Shown here in pieces: positions 57,501-64,000 of a stretch of 64,000 nt of DNA. The first letter of the stretch is position 1, and each line of letters starts with the position of its first letter. Origin of the DNA: a virus. The notes under the pieces were generated by a model. It was given only the letters and a program-made list of their open reading frames with translations, was not told the origin of the DNA and did not search any database. The stretch spans positions 1 through 64,000 of the IMG/VR virus record IMGVR_UViG_3300027741_000056. One strand, written 5' to 3'. The position numbers and the translations under genes are program-made.

Positions 57501-59920
57501 ATGTAAAAGGTAAGCGCCAAGTTTCTCCTGAAGAAACTTATGCTAAAAAACAAAATAGCCAACTTGGCGGGGCTCTTTTTGCAGCCGAAGATTTTGCTTG
57601 GTCAAAAAGCAAAACTGTTTTAGATATTTATAATGATCCTACAGTTTTTAATGGTATTAAAAACAAAATTGTTAAATTGGCCATTAATGCTTTTGTTGCT
57701 CAAAACGATGTTGGTTCGCAAAATTCTTTTTCACAAGCAATATCTACAATGTCTTTGACTGCTAATGCAGAAAATGGCGCAAATGCTGTCATTGATTTGT
57801 TAAAAGAATTAGCAAATCCTAACCTTGCCGCTACCAGTTCACAAGCTGCTGCAATCATGAATGCTTACAGTATGACGGCTGCTTCGCGCTCGGTTCAACA
57901 AGCGGGTCAATCTGGTTTGGCTAATATTAATGAAAATATTAAAACTGGTGTTAAAGCGGCCAATACTGTTTTGCCTACCGGCGCAACTCAAGATGAGCAG
58001 TCGATTCTTAATCAAGAAAAATCTAATGGTCAGCAAGCAGTTTCGCAAGTGATGTCGTTTGCTAAGCAAATTGCTAATTTAAATCATTCTTTGGCTGAAA
58101 GCCAAAATGATATGAATCTAAACATTACACGTTCACAAGCCAAATTTACATTGGGTATTTTGCGCGGTACGCAAGATTTTGCTAAAAGTTATTACAATGT
58201 TTATGAGCGTATTGGCGGTCAGCGTGTTGCTTCAACAGGCGCGTTAGTTACGAACCTTAAAGAGCAAAATACTCTTTTGAATCGTCAAATGAAGAATGTG
58301 GCTAAGTTGAAAAAACTTGGGCTGTCTGATGATGCCATTCGCACTTTGGATTTGATGAATCCTGCTAACGCACAACAAACAGATCAGCTTGTTAATGATA
58401 TGACTCGTAATGCTGCTTTAGTATCGCAGACTAATGAAACAGTATCTAAGCGCATTGGGCTCTCAAATCAACATGAAACTAGTCCTTTTAATACGGCTTA
58501 TGCTCGTGCTAAAGAAGATTTTAATTTGCAGATGCAGTACATGAATGAAGATTTTGAAAAGGCTGCTAAGCGTGCATATAACGATTTGTTTAATTTTGGC
58601 GAGAACGTTGCTATTGGCGGTAAAGGCGCTACCGATAAACTTGCCAAGGCTTTATCTGGTATGCCTGATGTTGCAGGTAAAGCCGCTAAAGCAGCCGGAC
58701 AAGCAATTTTGGCTAATCTAAAAAGTTCTTTAGGTGGTTTGACTGGCAGCGAGCAATTTAGTTTAGTAAACGGTATTTTGAATGCTCCTAAAAAAGCGCC
58801 AAATGCTGTTTCTGCGCCTAATAGTGGCTCGTCAGGCAGCGGGTATCTTGCTGGTGGTAGCGGTAGTACTTCGCCTACTGGCTCCGCTAATCGTAATGCC
58901 GCTAGTACTATTGGTAAAAATACAGGAGTTGGAACTAGAATTGGTGGCGTTCAATCACAAAGTTCTACACCCGATACTGTGTGGGGCGCTGGTGTTCCTG
59001 TTTTTGGAACTGGTAAGAATCGCACTGAGGTTTGGGCTGCTAGTAACGATTTGATTCATTACGACAAGCATTATGATGCAGCTAGTAAAAAATGGGTTTG
59101 GAATGCTACTGATACTGCCAGTGGCAAGAAACTTACTACTGCTCGCAAGCTAGAGGTTAACGCTTCTTCAAAGCGTGCGCAGTTTCTTGAGGCTGCTTTT
59201 CAACAAATCGGCAAGCCTTACAAAACTGGTGGGTGGCACTACACGGATCATGATGGGCATGATTTTGACTGTTCTGGGCTTGTTGATTACGCAGCGCATG
59301 CTGCTGGGGTTAAAGATTTAGGTTATAGCACTGCGCAAGGTATTAAAAATAAAGTTGCTAAGATTGACAGTAAAAATGCTAAGGCTGGAGATTTAGTTTT
59401 TTGGACTAAAAATGGTTCAAACGAAGCACATCACGTTGCTATTTTTATTGGTAACGGTATGGTTTTGGATGCTCAAAAATCCGGTACTAATGTGCACGTC
59501 CAAGGTCTTAATGATTTTAAAAATGATGGTAATGAGTCTTGGGGACGTATTAAAGGTTTTGCTACTGGTGGTTACATTACTGGCCCTGGTACAGGTACTT
59601 CTGACTCTATTCCCGCCAAACTTTCTCATGGTGAGTTTGTTGTTAAGGCTGATGCGGTTAATAAGTATGGCATTGATTTGTTGCATGCTTTGAATGACCA
59701 AAAACTAGGTTCTCCGGGTTATGTTAAGCATAGTGATGTTAGGGCGTCTAGAATGAATCATTATTCTACTCAAACCTATAATGTGAGTCATTCTCAGTAT
59801 GACCAATCTACGCAGATTAATGGTCCTATTACTGTTCAATCTTCTGATCCTGCAGAGTTTGCTCGTAAGATGAATGCTCGTCAAAGGCGTCAGCGTCTCT
59901 TACAACCGGTAGGTAACTAA
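54515..59920 (+). CDS. Tape measure protein with NlpC/P60 peptidase domain
   Basis: 1801 residues from GTG 54515. N-terminal PhageMin_Tail-type region (~60-300) and hydrophobic segments near 375-425 and 665-690. A long helical region follows. Near the C-terminus an NlpC/P60 domain has FDCSGLVDY (Cys1586) and HHVAIFIG (His1640), which can cut host peptidoglycan during DNA entry. It ends with GGYITGPGTGTSDS...LSHGEFVV, typical of tape-measure C-termini. At roughly 1.5 angstrom per residue it predicts a tail near 270 nm; an estimate. Confidence 0.93.
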   Translation: MFNEDVTVDFNANVGPYTSSLGQALAMTNQFSAANDIAIAKLGNLNKISLSLIQSTAAFTGANKVAVAQAAAYEQKLSSLNATAKIAGKQFEGLGSVTMKFARQFPVGMDKAIETTKTLATSGVTTTKQIQKLGQEFIKLQAASGEWGSGMQQDMLQVTRSFGNSTNMIKGFSDSLVSVTAKYGASASSVLAFSKAIAPIASVVGISQASVFGLSTAMSRLGEDGYRSANAFNKVLLDMNRSIRTGSPEIREYAKVLNMSTDSLGNLFKSDPTEMILRFTDAINKQGSQAVTTLDNLGLDGVNTFKSLQALSKSGDLRQIVGDATSSYNNGSANAGATSALGGVNDQLSKMQETMSQTTAEAGKPFLSFLNSVLGVSNGMAEGVHGLVTALSGLGPLLPVLTSLWTILKGIAVIQLGRLGLSMFTNSNFGQQFFAGRTQAINGQAFGPNALSTAGARVGQAFGTLFGGKDPVTGARGGPIGMLKGGAQWIAQAYTNANANLYNADPSNSRMRTDAGMAASNNKFMLKNGGTIMSAEEQAIRYGRDSNNVIRPATMATMPNAIASQLAMQMGAYGSPNGEYGASQRLAVQKAMFNDMRQTSGTLGFFKDAVKYAGKNVGEFGKSMGTRVKDWVKQGAITGVSEEGTAIRGGQRFGALGGALSGMMGMLGSTIGIMAVMAAAGFVSKAIKQNNERQTGTGFSDAYSVYNDFATKAGLPTQSYTNTNAMYDPMAWASYYAKSAKSPRQATKMSTSEILNALKTDYKASYTFNTQKELLTGTGLGIQARMMAGPNASPEVISRLTQDALAGTKNATLARAAGNYATGKSTYGSSNSGLYTDAFQSAADTMTYTDAVAHRQSAYGGTMAQLIRQEATSNINNTALKFGTGTIRMATLSEAVKILRGTAGISGSKGYRDVQNMNAARIVSELLGVKYDLNSWNLLKQQRVNSAVSQSTSDTDPLSVFFANTSDKKSLPSNSFYQYYKTLIKGGGYGWETPYYVKGKRQVSPEETYAKKQNSQLGGALFAAEDFAWSKSKTVLDIYNDPTVFNGIKNKIVKLAINAFVAQNDVGSQNSFSQAISTMSLTANAENGANAVIDLLKELANPNLAATSSQAAAIMNAYSMTAASRSVQQAGQSGLANINENIKTGVKAANTVLPTGATQDEQSILNQEKSNGQQAVSQVMSFAKQIANLNHSLAESQNDMNLNITRSQAKFTLGILRGTQDFAKSYYNVYERIGGQRVASTGALVTNLKEQNTLLNRQMKNVAKLKKLGLSDDAIRTLDLMNPANAQQTDQLVNDMTRNAALVSQTNETVSKRIGLSNQHETSPFNTAYARAKEDFNLQMQYMNEDFEKAAKRAYNDLFNFGENVAIGGKGATDKLAKALSGMPDVAGKAAKAAGQAILANLKSSLGGLTGSEQFSLVNGILNAPKKAPNAVSAPNSGSSGSGYLAGGSGSTSPTGSANRNAASTIGKNTGVGTRIGGVQSQSSTPDTVWGAGVPVFGTGKNRTEVWAASNDLIHYDKHYDAASKKWVWNATDTASGKKLTTARKLEVNASSKRAQFLEAAFQQIGKPYKTGGWHYTDHDGHDFDCSGLVDYAAHAAGVKDLGYSTAQGIKNKVAKIDSKNAKAGDLVFWTKNGSNEAHHVAIFIGNGMVLDAQKSGTNVHVQGLNDFKNDGNESWGRIKGFATGGYITGPGTGTSDSIPAKLSHGEFVVKADAVNKYGIDLLHALNDQKLGSPGYVKHSDVRASRMNHYSTQTYNVSHSQYDQSTQINGPITVQSSDPAEFARKMNARQRRQRLLQPVGN

Positions 59921-60429
59921 TGGCTGTTAGTAAGTCGACTCCGTATTCAAATTTGCATACTGATGTGCAGGTTCGTATTTCTTTATCTACTGATTTGTAT
60001 TACTCAAATTCGGTAGTTAACAATGCAAGCCGGTGGTTGCTTGTCAATGATGGAATTGTTTATAAACTTGCTAAGGGTTCTTTTGAGAACTCTGCAGTTC
60101 AGTTTAGGCGCGATGAGGTAACTAACTCGTTTCTTGAGGGTAAGTACACTATTAATGCTTTGCGTGAGAATGTTACGGAAACGTTAGCGGTTTATGTCCA
60201 TGGGTCTACACATATGGAAGTTATGGATGCCGTTAAGTCTTTAACTGATGCGTTGTCTCAGATTGGGTTTGTTATTGAGGTGAGTATAGGTAATTTGATT
60301 AAAAGCTGGAATTGTTATGCTTCGGACTATACGGTAAATATTTCGCATGAGTTGCTTCATGCTAAGATGGCTCTTGTAACGGCACAGGTGACGCGTGATC
60401 CTGTTGAAACAATAACTGAGGAAATTTAA
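59920..60429 (+). CDS. Distal tail-like minor tail protein
   Basis: 169 residues, overlapping the tape measure stop by 1 bp. Alpha/beta with VQVRISLSTDLYYS early, then NALRENVTETLAVYVHGST and a C-terminal strand-helix-strand. First gene after the tape measure is normally the distal tail protein; sequence support is moderate. Confidence 0.6.
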   Translation: MAVSKSTPYSNLHTDVQVRISLSTDLYYSNSVVNNASRWLLVNDGIVYKLAKGSFENSAVQFRRDEVTNSFLEGKYTINALRENVTETLAVYVHGSTHMEVMDAVKSLTDALSQIGFVIEVSIGNLIKSWNCYASDYTVNISHELLHAKMALVTAQVTRDPVETITEEI

Positions 60430-60839
60430 TGGGCTATATTTCAATGTATGGCGACCAGTTGCTTTTGGCTTCTTTATTGACGCCAGATTCAGCTGTTAGT
60501 ATTGACTCATTTTATGTGGCTCTTTTGACTGATTTACCTGACAAAAACATTACTGATTCTGCGCTGTTGAGTGAACCTTCTGGTAGTGGGTATGGCCGTG
60601 TAAGTTACCAATCGGGTTACGCTAACTGGTCTTCTTCTGTTGGGGTTTTTTACAACGCTAATGACATTGTTTTTCCTACGCCTACTGGCGATTGGGGACG
60701 TATTGTTGGGTGGGCTTTGTGTGATAGTGCCGGTATTGGCAATGTTATTGCTGTTGGTGCTTTAACGCCAGAATCTAGCGTGTCTGCTTATTCTAATGTT
60801 TATATTCCAGCAACGTCTTTGCGTTTAAAGTTGGTTTGA
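60429..60839 (+). CDS. Minor tail protein (fibre-base type)
   Basis: 136 residues. The sequence FYVALLTDLP (~28-37), SGSGYGRVSY (~55-64) and WGRIVGWALCD (~87-97) matches small beta-sandwich tail proteins found throughout actinophage tails. Overlaps the previous gene by 1 bp. Confidence 0.65.
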   Translation: MGYISMYGDQLLLASLLTPDSAVSIDSFYVALLTDLPDKNITDSALLSEPSGSGYGRVSYQSGYANWSSSVGVFYNANDIVFPTPTGDWGRIVGWALCDSAGIGNVIAVGALTPESSVSAYSNVYIPATSLRLKLV

Positions 60840-60840
60840 T

Positions 60841-62154
60841 GTGGCTTACGGCGTCGCTATTGCTTATCATGATTTTTCGGCAGCTTTACCTGACCTAAAT
60901 AATTCATACTATTTTTCTTTCGGAACTTATCCAAACGCATCTCCAGGTCCTATTACTGTCGGTGATGATGTCACTATTAGGTCGGTTAGTAATACTGATT
61001 GGTACATGTTTGGCTATGTAAATTCTAGTGTTGGCACTACTAGTACAACTATTGTTTACAACATTACTGTTACTGGTTTGTCAGAAATACTTCATGGTGC
61101 ATCTGTTGTTGATGAAACATATTGGAGTATTGATAGCACTGTTAGTATTGATGTTCCTTTGCCCTCTGACGAGTCACTTTCTATGTCAGACGCTAGCGCT
61201 TCGTTAACGGTTCGACCTAAAATTGCGTATCATAAAGGCCTTATTATGGCTAAATCTGCTGTTTTCAATACCGATCCTTATTTTGTTGTAGCCGGATACC
61301 CTATTGCAGCTAGCGGTTTTGGTGTCAATATTTATTCCAAAGGCACTATTGACATGAATGGTGTTGAAACTAACGTTAAATATTCTGATGTTGATTTGTA
61401 TTCTGATGAACGTTGGGTGCCTATCGATTCCACTTTAGGCATTAGCACTCAAGGGGCAAATACTTATTTAACAAAATGGTGGCCGTGGAAATCTAATGTT
61501 GCTAATAGTGTTTTGGCTTCTTCTACAAACAGCCCAACAGTAGTAAATAATGTTCAGGTTAATTACGGCTATGGCACGCAAAACACTAGGCTAAATGAAA
61601 AAGCCGTAAGATTTTTAAATGACCAATATCTAGTTACCAATAATAAACCTTTGACTACTGTTAATAATCAGTCGAAATATTTCACTATGATGTCGGTCAT
61701 TTTTTTACAGCCTCCAACTAAAAGCAATTGGTATGTTGTTATGGGTGCTGGTGGGGATAAATATACTTCTTTTGATCCTTTAATTAGTGTAAGGTATTAC
61801 AGAAACAGTACTTTGAAGTTGATGCTGGGTCATACTGTTTTGTCTGAGATACGTATTGATGCGTCTAGGTTTCAAATGTTTAAGCCTATTGTTATTGCTG
61901 TTAGTGTTTCTGCTACAGATAAAATAGTGCGTTTTGCTGTTTTGGACACTCAATTTCATTACGAACAGGTGGCTATAGCGGCAAATCATCCGTTTGATGT
62001 TAACTTTTATCTTGGTGGGGCTCCTGTTACTGACAAGAATTACACGGCGCATATGTATTTGCTGGAGCATAATCAGTATTATTCTGAGTTGTCACAAGAA
62101 CAAATACAAGACCGTATGCTTTTGTTAGATAAAATTTATGGAGTTACTTTATGA
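60841..62154 (+). CDS. Minor tail protein with LamG/concanavalin-like domain
   Basis: 437 residues from GTG 60841. Beta-rich N-terminal part, then (~230-437) a segment with KYFTMMSVIFLQPP, IRIDASRFQMFKPIVIAV, FYLGGAPVTDKNYTAHMYLL and a final helix, the layout of LamG-type jelly rolls that bind sugars. Probably contacts host surface glycans. Its stop overlaps the next start by 4 bp. Confidence 0.6.
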   Translation: MAYGVAIAYHDFSAALPDLNNSYYFSFGTYPNASPGPITVGDDVTIRSVSNTDWYMFGYVNSSVGTTSTTIVYNITVTGLSEILHGASVVDETYWSIDSTVSIDVPLPSDESLSMSDASASLTVRPKIAYHKGLIMAKSAVFNTDPYFVVAGYPIAASGFGVNIYSKGTIDMNGVETNVKYSDVDLYSDERWVPIDSTLGISTQGANTYLTKWWPWKSNVANSVLASSTNSPTVVNNVQVNYGYGTQNTRLNEKAVRFLNDQYLVTNNKPLTTVNNQSKYFTMMSVIFLQPPTKSNWYVVMGAGGDKYTSFDPLISVRYYRNSTLKLMLGHTVLSEIRIDASRFQMFKPIVIAVSVSATDKIVRFAVLDTQFHYEQVAIAANHPFDVNFYLGGAPVTDKNYTAHMYLLEHNQYYSELSQEQIQDRMLLLDKIYGVTL

Positions 62155-64000
62155 AACGGCCTCAAGCAAATATTACGTCTTTAACTGAGTCTGGTTATTG
62201 GCGTATCATTGTTGATCCTTTGCCTAAAACATCTGGAGATAAGTCTAAAAGGGATGTCACTGTGTTTCGTGGCGGGGCTACTACTGTTTCTAGTTTGTCT
62301 ACTACAGACCCTTTTGGGCCTGCTACCGCTACTATTTCTTTCCCAGCTATTACTATTTTTGATTCGTTGGGTACTGGCGATTTGGATTGGTGTGTGCCTG
62401 AGGCAAATGTAGATATTATTTGGATGTCTCCTCAGTCAGCTGACGGCACTTCTGCTGGTACGCCTTTGTATTATTGGGAAGGTTACTTTCTCGCTTTTGA
62501 GTTTGGCGAAGATGATGCTGGCGGTACTTTGACTATTACATGTAATGGAGCGATGCGTCAGTTAGATAACTTTTTGGCTAAGCCTGAATATTTGACGCAT
62601 CCTATTTCTTATGAGCAGGCTATCGCTCGCCAGTTTTATTATAGTCTGCATCCTTCAAGTCGCCTTCGAGAAATTAGTCCTCTTTCTGAAACTCTTGATG
62701 AGTTGGATTGGTGGGATACGGTATATAACGCTTCTGATTATGCTAATCTTTCTAACTTTTATCGTCCTGTAAGTATTAAAGATAAGACTCGTTGGACTGG
62801 TTTTTTAACTCGTTCTACTGGTAACTTTGAACCTGTTTTGACTACTTATATTCAGGGTTTGTTATCTACTATGCAAACATCTAGGGGCTGTTTTACTATT
62901 TTGTTAGGTAAGGATCGTAGACCTTATTTTAAACATCGTGACCGTTTACATGCGCCTTCTAACGAAACGCTAGTAATTGATTTGTTGTGGCCGGGTGTAC
63001 AGGTTAGTGTGTCTCAGGATTATTCGCAGCGCCTAAATGTTGTTTATGGTAATGGGCAGTCTTTGTCGGGATATTCTTACTCTAACCTTAAAGTTTCTGC
63101 CGATGGGTCTAAAACTTATTACCAACCTTTTGCGGCTAGGCGCCAGGTTTATCCTTCTTTGGAAACAAACATTAATTTTGACCCTAATAAAATGGCTAAA
63201 GAAGTTTCGTTGCAGTTCTTTAGTGGTTTAGATGCAGATGAGGCTGCTGCTGTGGCTAGAAAGCATTTGGAGATGTTTTCTGAGCCTGGTATTACTGGGT
63301 CTTTGACTTTAAAAACTGACCCTCTTGTTAATGGTGTTTCTTATCCTCGTCAAATGATTACAGCTGGTATGTCTGTTCAGTTGGTAGGGCTTTTTGGCGA
63401 CCCTAATGGTGTTGTTGTTCATATTACAGAAACGTCTTATTCTGAAGACGGAAGCGTTTCTATCACTTTTGATTCAAAGTTTCGTGATCAGTTGACTGTG
63501 CAAGAAGTACGTAAGCGCGGGCGTGATTCTATGGTGGTTAATAGAGTTTTGGGCGTTGGCCGTTATGCTCCGAGTATTCCGGATTTGTTGTTCCCGTGGA
63601 CTTACGAAAAGCCAGTTTATTCAGGGTACATTCCGCAAGCGTCAGGGTTTATGTGGAATGCTGGCGTGAATTCTAATACTATTGCTAATGACGTTTCTTT
63701 CCCGTGGGCTGGTTTTACTAAAGCGTATCCACCAGGTAAGTCAGGGCATGAGTCTTTTTATGCCAAGATTGAGGGGCCTGCTAGTACAAATAATGCTGAC
63801 AGTAACTGGTCTGACCCTACGGTAGTTAATCTTGCGGTTACTGGGCAGGTTGTTGGTGCGCAGTTTGTTGCGGTCAAATCTGATGGTACACAGTACAAAG
63901 TGCCTTTTCATGTTTCTATTTGGTATCAAAATGTTGATGTTTTGACAGGTATGCCTATTTTGCCTACGGCAACTGGGGCGGATACTTTTTCTAAAACTAT
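62151..64000 (+). CDS. Large minor tail protein (hub-type), cut by window edge
   Basis: The frame is open from ATG 62151 to the right edge, at least 616 residues, N-terminus KRPQANITSLTESGYW. Features: GYFLAFEFGEDD (~109-120), tail-hub-like beta domains in the first 430 residues (VSQDYSQRLNVVYG, GSLTLKTDPLVNG), then VQEVRKRGRDSM and an Fn3- or fibre-like region near the edge. Position after the LamG-type protein suggests a central hub or baseplate protein. Confidence 0.65.
   Translation, partial: MKRPQANITSLTESGYWRIIVDPLPKTSGDKSKRDVTVFRGGATTVSSLSTTDPFGPATATISFPAITIFDSLGTGDLDWCVPEANVDIIWMSPQSADGTSAGTPLYYWEGYFLAFEFGEDDAGGTLTITCNGAMRQLDNFLAKPEYLTHPISYEQAIARQFYYSLHPSSRLREISPLSETLDELDWWDTVYNASDYANLSNFYRPVSIKDKTRWTGFLTRSTGNFEPVLTTYIQGLLSTMQTSRGCFTILLGKDRRPYFKHRDRLHAPSNETLVIDLLWPGVQVSVSQDYSQRLNVVYGNGQSLSGYSYSNLKVSADGSKTYYQPFAARRQVYPSLETNINFDPNKMAKEVSLQFFSGLDADEAAAVARKHLEMFSEPGITGSLTLKTDPLVNGVSYPRQMITAGMSVQLVGLFGDPNGVVVHITETSYSEDGSVSITFDSKFRDQLTVQEVRKRGRDSMVVNRVLGVGRYAPSIPDLLFPWTYEKPVYSGYIPQASGFMWNAGVNSNTIANDVSFPWAGFTKAYPPGKSGHESFYAKIEGPASTNNADSNWSDPTVVNLAVTGQVVGAQFVAVKSDGTQYKVPFHVSIWYQNVDVLTGMPILPTATGADTFSKT

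Noticed and set aside
1-64000. CRISPR array, insertion sequence or integrase
   Set aside because: I saw no regularly spaced repeats, transposase or recombinase signatures on either strand.

Overview
This window is most of a tailed phage (siphovirus-type) genome, or a viral contig, from an actinobacterial host. Evidence for a tailed phage: large terminase, portal, XkdF-like prohead protease, major capsid protein, connector and stopper set, major tail protein, frameshifted tail assembly chaperone and an 1801-residue tape measure protein. Evidence for an actinobacterial host: a WhiB-type regulator, a DnaE-type replicative polymerase and a tmRNA-like RNA whose ends look actinobacterial. Base composition is AT-leaning (judged by eye, not computed), which would suit AT-rich freshwater Actinobacteria better than soil Streptomyces or Mycobacterium; that host guess is inference. 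I see no integrase. Both edges cut genes: a tail-fibre-like C-terminus at the left and a long tail protein at the right, so the genome continues beyond the window.

Layout. 1-1051: end of the rightward tail module plus one small gene. 1052-1457: non-coding stretch with a leftward terminator and two related palindromic repeats. 1458-9849: leftward early genes, mostly small, several with membrane segments or CxxC clusters, plus an XRE regulator, a DUF932 protein, an HNH nuclease and a structured promoter-to-terminator RNA at 4413-4583. 9850-11799: short rightward operon with a metallophosphoesterase. 11729-24877: long leftward block in which four tail-fibre/baseplate genes and a TerS-like gene are followed (moving right, i.e. 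upstream) by WhiB, a RuvC-like resolvase, small genes, a Cas4/RecB-like nuclease, DnaE polymerase, a putative ssDNA-binding protein, primase and DnaB-like helicase. 24878-26783: divergent promoter region, a leader RNA, endolysin, a small membrane protein, a long non-coding RNA region and a tmRNA-like RNA. 26784-64000: rightward HNH, terminase, lysis-type membrane proteins, Dps, portal, head and tail genes.

How it works together. Leftward genes supply takeover, regulation and replication (helicase, primase, polymerase, SSB, nuclease, resolvase). The rightward block packages DNA, builds the head, joins it to the tail and measures the tail. Several leftward transcripts begin with a sigma70-like promoter followed by a hairpin or terminator just before the first gene, suggesting attenuation.

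Most interesting: (1) a -1 frameshift cassette (CCCAAAA, 6-nt spacer, GC hairpin) at 38893-38918 that would fuse a CbbX/EccA-type AAA+ ATPase to a 1157-residue head-module protein; (2) an 80-nt tmRNA-like RNA consisting of only the tRNA-like domain, with the G3.U70 alanine determinant, at 26678-26757; (3) large structured RNAs around the lysis genes; (4) a set of basic, glycine-zipper proteins scattered through the head genes; (5) a capsid-proximal paralogue pair in which one copy has gained carbohydrate-binding-like domains.
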